Shown: positions 15,277 to 22,509 of the stretch, one piece after another
Numbering within the stretch: position 1 is the first letter of the stretch
Layout: each line of letters opens with the position of its first letter
Assembly (NCBI GenBank): GCA_017417315.1
Contig: JAFPZK010000017.1
Span: 1 to 35,297 of the forward strand
Direction: 5' to 3'
Source: Bacteroidales bacterium
Lineage (GTDB): Bacteria; Bacteroidota; Bacteroidia; Bacteroidales; UBA3824
DNA length: 35,297 nt
The notes under the pieces: generated by a model
Databases searched by the model: none
What the model was told of the DNA's origin: nothing
Seen by the model: only the letters and a program-made list of their open reading frames with translations
Position numbers and translations under genes: made by a program

Positions 15277-16143
15277 TTACTTTTTATTTACTTCGTCCAT
15301 CAGATGTTCTATTTCGCTGACGTAATCTGCGAATTGAGATGTTTCGCGGATTTTTTCAGTTCTGCGTCCTTGTCCGAAAGTAATGTTTTTGACGGCATAA
15401 ATTCTGCACGGATTAGCGTCGAGAATTATTATTCTGTTCGATAAATAAACCGCCTCCGAAATATCGTGCGTAACGTTGATTATCGTCGGATCCAACTCAC
15501 TGCTGTAATAAATGTCTAACAACGCTTTCTGCATATCGCGCTTAGAGAAAATATCCAACGCCGAGGTCGCCTCGTCAAGAAGCAAAACCCGCGACTTGTC
15601 AACTAAATTCCGCGCTATCGAAACCCTTTGCAACTGTCCGCCCGAAAGAGCCGGATATTGCGCCCACTTGTCTTTTTGATCTTCAAGACCGACAAGACGA
15701 AGCATATCAACGGCACGCTGCTCAGCCTCTTTTTCGGGAATGTCTTTTAGTTTCAGAGGCAACATAACGTTTTCCAAAACCGTCATCCACGGAAAAGCCG
15801 AATACTGCTGAAAAACCATCGGAATATGATGATTTGAATCAATCTCCTTGCCGTAAAATTTTATACTACCCGACTGAGGTTTACTAAGTCCTGATAACAG
15901 TTTCAAAATCTGCGACTTGCCGCTACCCGAAGCACCGAGTATGCTGACAAACTGTCCTTCGTTAGGAATATCCTCTATCCGCAAATTGAAATTATCGAAA
16001 AGCGTAAACCTTCCGTTAGAAGTCTCAAAACTCAAATTGATGTTTTCCAAACAGAAAACATCTGTAAGACTTGTTTTTACAAGGTTTTCTTGAAGTGTAT
16101 TTTGAACAGGCTGAGCCTGTTGTTGAGTCAAATTTTCAAACAT
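15277..16143 (-). CDS. ABC transporter ATPase, NitT/TauT (SsuB/TauB) type
   Basis: The protein has 288 residues. All ATPase motifs are present: Walker A GASGSGKS, Q-loop FQQYSAFPWMTVLENV, signature ALSGGQLQRVSIARNL, Walker B LLLDEATSALD, and H-loop NVTHDISEAVYL. The FPWMTVLENV and THDI.EAV.L patterns are typical of nitrate/taurine/sulfonate importers. It powers the permease encoded just upstream, whose stop overlaps its start (TGATG). An N-terminal extension of about 30 Gln-rich residues (LTQQQAQPVQNTLQE) is unusual and resembles in composition the Gln-rich linker of the first protein of the operon. It is the last gene of the operon. Confidence 0.9.
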   Translation of the reverse strand: MFENLTQQQAQPVQNTLQENLVKTSLTDVFCLENINLSFETSNGRFTLFDNFNLRIEDIPNEGQFVSILGASGSGKSQILKLLSGLSKPQSGSIKFYGKEIDSNHHIPMVFQQYSAFPWMTVLENVMLPLKLKDIPEKEAEQRAVDMLRLVGLEDQKDKWAQYPALSGGQLQRVSIARNLVDKSRVLLLDEATSALDIFSKRDMQKALLDIYYSSELDPTIINVTHDISEAVYLSNRIIILDANPCRIYAVKNITFGQGRRTEKIRETSQFADYVSEIEHLMDEVNKK

Positions 16144-16991
16144 CAGAATAATTTTTTACGGTTGTACTTAGAAGGAAACAATAATTTGTCGATGAATTTC
16201 AGGCACATATCCTGACAAATACCGATTACGATTACAAGCAACAACAATGCGTAAACCTCAGGCATGTGACTCATACGGGTCATATTCTGAATCAACGCGC
16301 CGATTCCCGAAACGCTGCCGTCTTTATAAAGCATTTCCACGATGACTATATAACTCCAACTGATACCCGTCAGCGTAATGATTTCCTGCGAAACCGTCCT
16401 CGTAACATACGGGAAATACACGTAGCTGAAACTTTGCCAAGGCGTTGCACCGAGCGTTTTTATCGTCTGCAAATACACGAAATCCTTGTCGTTAGTGGGG
16501 TTTTGAAGGTCGTTGACTTTGTTAGCAACGGCAGGAAGAATGTAAATTAACAGCGAAAAAGTCAGAAACGAAACTTTCATACCGAACGTCAAACCGAAAA
16601 TCGCGATGAAAATACCCGACATCGCCGGAATCGGTAAGTATCTCACCGAATTTATGTATTTTCCGATGATAAGATTGTTAATCGGAAACAGCGAAATAAA
16701 AAATCCGAAAGGCAAGGAAATCAAAATCGCATAGATGTATGACATCAAATTCAATTTAATTGAATACCAAGCATTTGCGAACATTTCGTACTCCGAAATC
16801 AGCGGCACGTAACTTTTAATAACGCTGATAGGCGAGGGGAGTATTTTTTCAGGGATAATGCCCAAAGCACACACCGTTTGCCAAATCACCGCAATCAGGA
16901 ACATTCCTGATACGGTGATTATAATTTTAGCCGACTTCGAGAGCGACGAATCATCGCCCCCAAGTTTAAATAATTCTTTTACAACACTCAT
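16143..16991 (-). CDS. ABC transporter permease, NitT/TauT type
   Basis: The protein has 282 residues from ATG 16991. The frame stays open to 17024, but those extra codons come from the heptamer repeat and are probably not translated. There are about six TM helices of the BPD_transp_1 fold, with the EAA-type loop that contacts the ATPase seen at KTLGATPWQSFSYVYFP. The segment SWSYIVIVEMLYKDGSVSGIGALIQ closely follows the SsuC/TauC pattern (IVAEM..GLG.LI). It forms the channel of the importer and works with the ATPase at 15277. The region between this gene and the substrate-binding protein gene carries an inverted heptamer repeat that may lower or delay its expression. Confidence 0.88.
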   Translation of the reverse strand: MSVVKELFKLGGDDSSLSKSAKIIITVSGMFLIAVIWQTVCALGIIPEKILPSPISVIKSYVPLISEYEMFANAWYSIKLNLMSYIYAILISLPFGFFISLFPINNLIIGKYINSVRYLPIPAMSGIFIAIFGLTFGMKVSFLTFSLLIYILPAVANKVNDLQNPTNDKDFVYLQTIKTLGATPWQSFSYVYFPYVTRTVSQEIITLTGISWSYIVIVEMLYKDGSVSGIGALIQNMTRMSHMPEVYALLLLVIVIGICQDMCLKFIDKLLFPSKYNRKKLF

Positions 16992-16994
16992 ATT

Positions 16995-17077
16995 AATTGA
17001 CAATTGACAATTGACAGTTGACAATTATTTGACAATGGCAATTTAACTGTCAATTGTCAATTATCAACTGTCAATTC
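16995..17077. repeat. Heptamer repeats in inverted orientation inside the ABC operon
   Basis: About four TTGACAA-type heptamers (16995-17035) are followed by about five TCAATTG-type heptamers on the opposite strand (17043-17077). They can fold into a stem of roughly 24 bp with a few mismatches or wobbles. It fills the gap between the SBP-OmpA gene and the permease gene. A roadblock, mRNA processing site or segmental stability element are all possible. Confidence 0.7.
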
Positions 17078-17080
17078 TTG

Positions 17081-18610
17081 TTATTTTGCGACAAGTTTAA
17101 ACTCTGTCATTCTGTATCTTGAATCCGAGCCGGTAGAGCCTGCGGCGATTGCTTTTTGCGAACCGTTACCCACAACGATAAATCTGTTCGGGTCAAACTT
17201 GTATTCTTTCACCAAGAAATTCTTGATACTCAACGCTCTGCGGTACGAAAGGTCTTTGTTCAAAGCCGCTGAACCCGTGTTGTCGGTGTTACCTTCAATC
17301 ATGATTCTCGCGCCCGAAAACTGTTTTGCAATCGGAACAAATTCTCTCGTAATAACATCTCTTGCACTCTGATTCAAAATGTCGGAATTAACATCGTACT
17401 CAACCGAAACCGTCTTGTTTGAAATCTTTTCTTCTTCTTTTACTTCAACGGCTTTAACTTCGGTGAACTCTTTTACTTCTTCGGCTTTTTGATTACCTTT
17501 TACCTGCGACGGATTGTCGTAAAGGCTTTCGATAATCGAACCGTCAGCAACTTTCTGCCACGGTAACGGATTTTTACAAAGTCCGAGACCTTCGTAAGTG
17601 CCTGCCATTTTGTTGTAAAGTTCTTCACCTTTAACGCAACTCGTACATGTCGTCAAGCCGAAAAAGTTTGCTTCGTCTTCCAAGGTAACGTAATAAATGT
17701 TTTTTGAACCGTCAATAACAAAATCTTCGTCAACCTGATAAGCCTTTGCAAAAGCCTTTGCAGCCTGTTTAACGGCACTCGGATTAGTGTTCATCTGAGA
17801 GTTAGCGTACAAAAGTGCAGAAAGAAGTTTGGTAACTTTTTCTTTGTTTTTGTCAATATAACTCTGTTTTGCAATAAGTCCGTCGCAAATAATTGACGAG
17901 GCTTGTTTGGTGGAAATCAACACCTTAGAACCCGGAACACTGCTTACAATGTCTTGGTCGTCTGGCGAAAAAACAACTGCCGCATCGCATTGTCCGGCTT
18001 TGAAAACCTGAGCCGCGTCCAAACCGCTTGCAACGATTTTCAAGTTTACTTTGTTCGGGTCGGTAACTGACGAAGTGTTAACGTTGCTGTAATCCATATT
18101 GTTGGTTTCCAAAGTGTTAAGAAGCAACGTGTTAGAAGCCGTACCTTCCGAACAAGCGATAACTTTGCCTTTGAGGTCGGCAACGGTATGAATCTTTGAA
18201 TTAACGACAATAGCGTCAGCACCACGGCTCCAATTGCTGATATTGATGAATTTAGCATCGTTCATATCAGAGCCGCGCGACATTTCAACGCCCAGAGCGT
18301 CTGCCGTACAATAAATGATGTCAATGTCGCCCGATTTAAAAGCGGAACGTCCTGCCGCAAAATCGTCTTGAACGATGATTTTGGCTTTAAGACCGTAATC
18401 TTTGTAAAGAATACAATCTTCATTCGGGTCAGCACCGTTGTTTAAGTACATAAACGGTAAAAAACCTGCGTAAGTGTTTGTTCCTATTGTAATTACGTCT
18501 TTATCAGAGCCGCCGCCGACACCTTTTTGTCCGGCAACGTAAAGTCCGCCTGCTACTGCGCCGACTCCGACAACGCCTATTAATGCTTTTGCAAATTTTG
18601 TAAGTGCCAT
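17081..18610 (-). CDS. Membrane-anchored substrate-binding protein fused to an OmpA-like domain
   Basis: The 509-residue protein has a TM anchor (about 8-27) without a lipobox. A NitT/TauT/phosphonate-type periplasmic binding domain spans about 38-365 (VITIGTNTYAGFLPFMYLNN at its start, then VADLKGKVIACSEGTASNTL and GLDAAQVFKAGQCDAAVVFS). A charged linker (370-400) leads to an OmpA C-terminal domain (about 400-509). The peptidoglycan-binding residues are present: Asp443 in GNTDNTG and Arg458, the same 15-residue spacing as Asp271/Arg286 of E. coli OmpA. An extra CTSC motif lies in the binding domain. Ordinary importers use a free or lipid-anchored binding protein, so this one is fixed to both the inner membrane and the wall. 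Similar fusions exist in databases as far as I recall, but I know of no described function. The ligand is unknown. Confidence 0.85.
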   Translation of the reverse strand: MALTKFAKALIGVVGVGAVAGGLYVAGQKGVGGGSDKDVITIGTNTYAGFLPFMYLNNGADPNEDCILYKDYGLKAKIIVQDDFAAGRSAFKSGDIDIIYCTADALGVEMSRGSDMNDAKFINISNWSRGADAIVVNSKIHTVADLKGKVIACSEGTASNTLLLNTLETNNMDYSNVNTSSVTDPNKVNLKIVASGLDAAQVFKAGQCDAAVVFSPDDQDIVSSVPGSKVLISTKQASSIICDGLIAKQSYIDKNKEKVTKLLSALLYANSQMNTNPSAVKQAAKAFAKAYQVDEDFVIDGSKNIYYVTLEDEANFFGLTTCTSCVKGEELYNKMAGTYEGLGLCKNPLPWQKVADGSIIESLYDNPSQVKGNQKAEEVKEFTEVKAVEVKEEEKISNKTVSVEYDVNSDILNQSARDVITREFVPIAKQFSGARIMIEGNTDNTGSAALNKDLSYRRALSIKNFLVKEYKFDPNRFIVVGNGSQKAIAAGSTGSDSRYRMTEFKLVAK

Positions 18611-18613
18611 GAT

Positions 18614-19579
18614 TTAAAAATATTTATTGCTAAGTTTATTTGATGATTCTTGTAATTTTACGTAATTAGAGTCAAGTTTCAACGCTTCTTTGTGTTCGCC
18701 GAGAATTGCATCAAAACCGCCTTTGTTGTATTTGTCCAAGATAGCCTGCGATTTAACGCTGCTGAGGGCATTGTCGAGATTGATGTCGTCGATTACGCCG
18801 CTTTCCAAAAACTCGTCCATTTCGCCGATGTAGAGCGTGATGTCGGTGTCCATTTTTTCCATCGCCATATCAAAAGCCTCGTCGGTCTGAGGATTAATCA
18901 ACGACTTTATCGAATTGAGTGCCTTATGATTAGCCTTCATCAATTCATAATCTTCTTCTTTGAGTTTTATTTCTTCCTCAGTGTATTTTACTTTGATTTC
19001 GGCGGATTTTTTCACCTTTGTCAAAATTTCAATCATCTGTTTTGACTTCTCGAAATTTTGAGTACGTTTTCTAACGCTTTCATCAAGTTGAGAAATATGA
19101 CGTTGAAGAAGTCCGCTTTCTTCCATTTTGCCTTGATTTTGAAGGATTTGAAGTTTTTTCAAAGAGTCTTCCAAATCTCTTTTGTTGCTTTCCAAGGCTT
19201 TTTCATTTTTGACATGAATACCGCGCATTTTGGTAATTCCTTCTTCGATTTTAACGAGTCTGTTTTTCATATCCTTGATTTTGCCTTTGACGATTGCTAT
19301 CGGATCTATTTCTACGATTAAACCCGTTAACTTTCTCATTATCACAAAATAAAGATTTTTGAAAAAATTTCTTGACGTATCGTTCATAATCAAGAAAAAA
19401 ATTAAAGCCAACACTCCGACAAGTGCGGTAAGTGTCAAAAGGTTTTGAGTAAGGGCAATCAAGTCGGGCAAGAATTTATAAAGTGCATAACCTGCTCCGG
19501 CAATCATTGCCACTAACGTAATTTTCGCGAGAGTTCCGCCCGGCTTTTCCCAAGGCGATTTTCCTTTTAATTCGTTCAT
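18614..19579 (-). CDS. Membrane protein with two TM helices and a long coiled coil
   Basis: The 321-residue protein has two TM helices (about 18-36 and 44-66) followed by a long heptad-rich region (about 95-235, rich in Lys, Glu, Leu), then a short helical tail ending NKLSNKYF. The coiled coil (LKKLQILQNQGKMEESGLLQ and on) looks like PspA/IM30-type helical hairpins, but I cannot place it in a named family. Both ends probably face the cytoplasm. It overlaps the upstream gene by ATGA and is 3 nt from the SBP-OmpA gene, so the three are made together. Likely role: inner-membrane scaffold for the transporter. This is inferred from topology and operon position only. Confidence 0.75.
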   Translation of the reverse strand: MNELKGKSPWEKPGGTLAKITLVAMIAGAGYALYKFLPDLIALTQNLLTLTALVGVLALIFFLIMNDTSRNFFKNLYFVIMRKLTGLIVEIDPIAIVKGKIKDMKNRLVKIEEGITKMRGIHVKNEKALESNKRDLEDSLKKLQILQNQGKMEESGLLQRHISQLDESVRKRTQNFEKSKQMIEILTKVKKSAEIKVKYTEEEIKLKEEDYELMKANHKALNSIKSLINPQTDEAFDMAMEKMDTDITLYIGEMDEFLESGVIDDINLDNALSSVKSQAILDKYNKGGFDAILGEHKEALKLDSNYVKLQESSNKLSNKYF

Positions 19580-20244
19580 TGCAATATGTTGTTTAATTCA
19601 ATTTTTTCGTTGTCTAAGTTTTTGAGAACCAAGTTGAAAGATACGTCGTAATCGGCTTTCTTATTACTGAGTTCAAACGTTTTTGTCATAATTTCCTGTT
19701 GAAGCGAAGATACCGTTTGATCGAGAGCGGCGATTTTGTCCAAAAGTTCCTGACGTTGAGCCATAAGGTTTTCGATTTCTTTTTTCGGCGCATTGACCTG
19801 TTCTTCAACACATTCGTTATAACCTGTCAAAACGTTTTGATACTCTTTGTTAACGACATCTTTATAGAAGTCGATACTTTCCAAAATGGTTTGTTTATTA
19901 ACCTTCGGGTCTTGTGCTTTGAGAGAGAAAAACGCCGAAATTATTCTTGAACGTCTGTCCGGAATAGCGTTCATAAATTCCTGACTTTCAATTATTTTGT
20001 TAAGTTCATAATAATCGTTGCCGGGAATGTTATGCTGTTCTATAACGTCCGAAATCATTTTCAAAATGTTTTCGTCGGCTTTTCCGCCCTGCGGCTGAGC
20101 GTAAGTCTGCTGCTGAGGAATATAAGGCTGCTGAACTTGTGGTTGAACCTGTTGCGCCTGTTGTTGAACGGGAGCGGAGGTCTGTTGCTCCGGCTTTTTG
20201 TCCCCTTCTTCCTCTACTATGAATAATCGTTTTAAGAATCCCAT
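19576..20244 (-). CDS. Gln-rich coiled-coil protein with amphipathic N-terminus
   Basis: The 222-residue protein starts MGFLKRLFIVEEE, a short amphipathic helix of the kind that anchors PspA-like proteins to membranes. A Gln/Pro-rich low-complexity linker (about 20-55) follows, then a helical domain (55-140, with a basic RRSRIISAFFSLKAQDP) and a C-terminal coiled coil (about 145-222). There is no signal peptide, so it is cytoplasmic. It is the first gene of the five-gene operon, with a -7 box 25 nt upstream and an ATGA overlap with the next gene. I do not recognise the family. It may pair with the coiled coil of the next protein. Confidence 0.75.
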   Translation of the reverse strand: MGFLKRLFIVEEEGDKKPEQQTSAPVQQQAQQVQPQVQQPYIPQQQTYAQPQGGKADENILKMISDVIEQHNIPGNDYYELNKIIESQEFMNAIPDRRSRIISAFFSLKAQDPKVNKQTILESIDFYKDVVNKEYQNVLTGYNECVEEQVNAPKKEIENLMAQRQELLDKIAALDQTVSSLQQEIMTKTFELSNKKADYDVSFNLVLKNLDNEKIELNNILQ

Positions 20245-20268
20245 GTTTTTTTATATTAATAGTTTGCA

Positions 20269-20276
20269 CAAATGTA
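20269..20276 (-). promoter_or_regulatory. -7 box for the ABC/OmpA/coiled-coil operon
   Basis: Minus strand TACATTTG matches TAnnTTTG, 25 nt before ATG 20244. It is divergent from the esterase promoter at 20319. Confidence 0.55.
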
Positions 20277-20318
20277 TATAAAAAAAATTGAATGAATAAA
20301 TTTTTTTGTGATTTTTTT

Positions 20319-20326
20319 TAACTTTG
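20319..20326 (+). promoter_or_regulatory. -7 box for the carboxylesterase
   Basis: TAACTTTG matches TAnnTTTG, 29 nt before ATG 20355. Confidence 0.6.
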
Positions 20327-20354
20327 CCGCCTAAAAATCTAAATAATTTATAGA

Positions 20355-21833
20355 ATGAAAAAAAGTATTTTATTTGCACTCGGCATTTCAATGTTGTTGT
20401 CGTGTGCCTCGCAAACTGCGACGGAAAACAAATGTCCCGAACTGCCCGTATTAACGATTGAAGGCGGTCAGGTTCAGGGTGTTAACACCGAAAAAGAAGG
20501 TGTTATCGTTTACAAAGGCATACCGTATGCCGCGCCTCCTATCGGCGAAAACCGTTGGAGAGCCCCTCAGCCCGTAATTCCTTGGAAAGGAGTAAAAGTT
20601 TGTAACGCCTTCGGACACCCTGCTTTTCAAGGGGCGCATTATAACGGCGGCTACACAACAGAATGGGGTTACGGCGACGAAAAGGCTTACAGTGAAGATT
20701 GTCTTTATCTCAACGTTTATACTAAGGCTTCGGCTGAGTCCGAAAAAAAACTTCCCGTTGCCATTTGGATTTTCGGCGGCGGACTCCGCGAAGGCTGGGG
20801 TTCCGAGCCAGAATTTGACGGTCAGGAATGGGCTGCAAAAGATGTTGTTTTAGTAACTTTCAACTACCGGGTGGGACCATTCGGATTTTTTGCGCACCCG
20901 GAAATTTCCGCCGAAGACCCTGAACACGCAACCGGAAATTTCGGCACTCTCGACCAAATAGAAGTTATGAAATGGGTTAAGAAAAACATTTCACAATTTG
21001 GCGGCGACCCCGACAACGTTATGATTTTCGGTCAGAGCGCGGGCGGACGTAGTACAAAATTCTTAACTTCTTCTCCCTTGACGAAAGGACTTTTCAACAA
21101 GGCAATCATAATGAGTGCAAGTGGTTTGATGCGTCCTGAAAGATCTGACATTCCGGCATTTTTTCGTCAGCCCCCTTTGACATTAAAAGAAGCCGAACAG
21201 CAGATAAAAGAAGTTACCGATTGGGCTAACTTAAAGACTTTGAACGATTTACGCTCGGCTTCAACCGAAGAAATTTATGCTTTGGGTTCGCTTTATTCAA
21301 GGGTTACGGGCAAGAAAAATTGTCTTAATTCGGGTCCTATTTCGCCGTTTATTGACGGTTACGTGTTAACAAAACCTTTTGACGATGCTTGTCTTAACAA
21401 CGAAATCGCCGATGTACCGTATATGATTGGCTGCACACTTCACGACCCCGCAATGATGGTTTCTCAGGTAGAAGATTTTTGTCTTAACCGTCAAGAAATA
21501 GGAAACAAAGCATGGGCTTATCAGTTTGCAAGACCGCTTCCTGATGACGGCTCTCACCCCGAAGACAATCTCAAAGGTGCATTTCATTCATCGGATTTGT
21601 GGTTTGTTTTCAAATCTCTGAAACATTGTTGGAGACCGTGGACAAAAGGTGATTGGGATTTGTCGGAAAAAATGTTATCGGCATGGACAAATTTTGCAAA
21701 ATACGCCGACCCTAACGGTGAAAATGGTGGTTCATGGAAACCGTATACTTCTGAAAACAAAGAGTTTATGGTCTTTAAATTAGACGAAAAAGACTCTGAA
21801 AACTCCTGTCCGGGAAATCCCATGAAACCGTAA
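20355..21833 (+). CDS. Type-B carboxylesterase lipoprotein
   Basis: The 492-residue protein is an alpha/beta hydrolase of the carboxylesterase type-B (PnbA/CE10) family. A lipoprotein signal ends LLSC (Cys17). Family marks are KGIPYAAPPIGENRWR, EDCLYLNVY (about 114-122), the nucleophile elbow GQSAGG with Ser228, and AFHSSDLWFVF with His411. The oxyanion-hole motif, normally HGGG, is FGGG here (about 140-143). Expected substrates are acyl or acetyl esters, perhaps on plant polysaccharides, given the GH43 lipoprotein at 34047. It is anchored in the outer or inner membrane, and Bacteroidetes lipoproteins of this type are often surface-exposed. It is monocistronic. Confidence 0.85.
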   Translation: MKKSILFALGISMLLSCASQTATENKCPELPVLTIEGGQVQGVNTEKEGVIVYKGIPYAAPPIGENRWRAPQPVIPWKGVKVCNAFGHPAFQGAHYNGGYTTEWGYGDEKAYSEDCLYLNVYTKASAESEKKLPVAIWIFGGGLREGWGSEPEFDGQEWAAKDVVLVTFNYRVGPFGFFAHPEISAEDPEHATGNFGTLDQIEVMKWVKKNISQFGGDPDNVMIFGQSAGGRSTKFLTSSPLTKGLFNKAIIMSASGLMRPERSDIPAFFRQPPLTLKEAEQQIKEVTDWANLKTLNDLRSASTEEIYALGSLYSRVTGKKNCLNSGPISPFIDGYVLTKPFDDACLNNEIADVPYMIGCTLHDPAMMVSQVEDFCLNRQEIGNKAWAYQFARPLPDDGSHPEDNLKGAFHSSDLWFVFKSLKHCWRPWTKGDWDLSEKMLSAWTNFAKYADPNGENGGSWKPYTSENKEFMVFKLDEKDSENSCPGNPMKP

Positions 21834-21901
21834 TGAAATATTTCAGGCGCGGGTAAGGAAAACTTAGAATTTTTTTTTTATACAAAAAAATTATTAAAAA
21901 A

Positions 21902-21933
21902 TTTGTATATATGAGAATTTAAAATTATATTTG
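21902..21933 (+). promoter_or_regulatory. -33/-7 promoter for the SiaC-like gene
   Basis: TTTG 21902-21905 and TATATTTG 21926-21933 are separated by 20 nt, a good Bacteroidetes promoter. The leader is about 35 nt. Confidence 0.6.
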
Positions 21934-21975
21934 CCCGATATAATTTAAGGAAAACAAGTAACATCTACGACATCT

Positions 21976-22359
21976 ATGATTACAGACGGTAAAATAGAAA
22001 TAAAAGAATCTGACGATACTCCGGAGGTATTGTTTGATGCTAACGAAAATATATTGAAATTTTCAGGACCGTCGTTTCCTGAAAACGCGCCTGATTTTTA
22101 TAACCCGATTATAGCCGAGGTCTGCAAAATAGACCCGAATAGTCCGGGCAAACTTATTATTGAATTGGATTTTTCGATATTGAGTTCTGCCTCCAACAAG
22201 TTGGTTTACGAAATGTTGGTAAAACTCGAAAAAATAATGTTTTTGGGTAAGGAAATGCTCGTGAAATGGTATTATGAGGGTTTTGATGAGGATATGGAGG
22301 ACGAAGGCAACGGTTACAAATCAAATCTGCAAATAAATTTTGAACTTTGCGAAAAATAG
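21976..22359 (+). CDS. SiaC-family regulatory phosphoprotein (DUF1987)
   Basis: The 127-residue protein shows the family marks ILKFSGPSFPENAPDFYNPI, LIIELDFSILSSASNKLVYE, and WYYEGFDEDMEDEGNGYKSN near the C-terminus. In Pseudomonas SiaC, a threonine in the corresponding F.L.YFNTSS region is phosphorylated by SiaB and dephosphorylated by SiaA, and SiaC controls a diguanylate cyclase. Here the site is a run of serines (ILSSASNK). No SiaA, SiaB or SiaD gene lies nearby. Orphan single-domain copies are common in Bacteroidetes, and their targets are unclear. Confidence 0.85.
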   Translation: MITDGKIEIKESDDTPEVLFDANENILKFSGPSFPENAPDFYNPIIAEVCKIDPNSPGKLIIELDFSILSSASNKLVYEMLVKLEKIMFLGKEMLVKWYYEGFDEDMEDEGNGYKSNLQINFELCEK

Positions 22360-22369
22360 TTTACCTTTG
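22346..22369 (+). promoter_or_regulatory. -7 box (and possible -33) for tRNA-Arg
   Basis: TACCTTTG at 22362-22369 matches TAnnTTTG, 12 nt before the tRNA. A TTTG at 22346 is close for a -33 element. It overlaps the end of the SiaC gene. Confidence 0.55.
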
Positions 22370-22381
22370 CAACAAAAATTT

Positions 22382-22455
22382 GGCTCCGTAGTTTAGTTGA
22401 ATAGAACGTAGGATTCCGGTTCCTAAGGTCGCGGGTTTGAGTCCCACCGGGGTCA
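22382..22455 (+). tRNA. tRNA-Arg, anticodon CCG
   Basis: The cloverleaf folds fully: acceptor stem 7 bp with G-U pairs at 2-71 and 4-69, D stem 4 bp, anticodon stem TAGGA/TCCTA with loop TTCCGGT (anticodon CCG), and T stem with one C-A mismatch at 50-64. A20, C35 and A73 fit arginine identity. The CCA is not encoded. Unusually, position 19 is A instead of G and position 56 is T instead of C, so the tertiary G19-C56 pair is replaced by A19-U56. The gene has its own promoter and terminator. Confidence 0.92.
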
Positions 22456-22468
22456 CTTTAAAAAAAAC

Positions 22469-22505
22469 AAAAAAGACTGCTTTTTTTATAAAGGCAGTCT
22501 TTTTT
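22469..22505. terminator. Terminator shared by tRNA-Arg and the P-type ATPase operon
   Basis: AAAAAGACTGC (22470-22480) pairs with GCAGTCTTTTT (22494-22504). Poly-A on the left and poly-T on the right make it bidirectional between convergent genes. Confidence 0.85.
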
Positions 22506-22509
22506 GTTT

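Noticed and set aside
16992..17024. Eleven-codon N-terminal extension of the ABC permease
   Set aside because: The codons come from the heptamer repeat. ATG 16991 gives the normal permease N-terminus.
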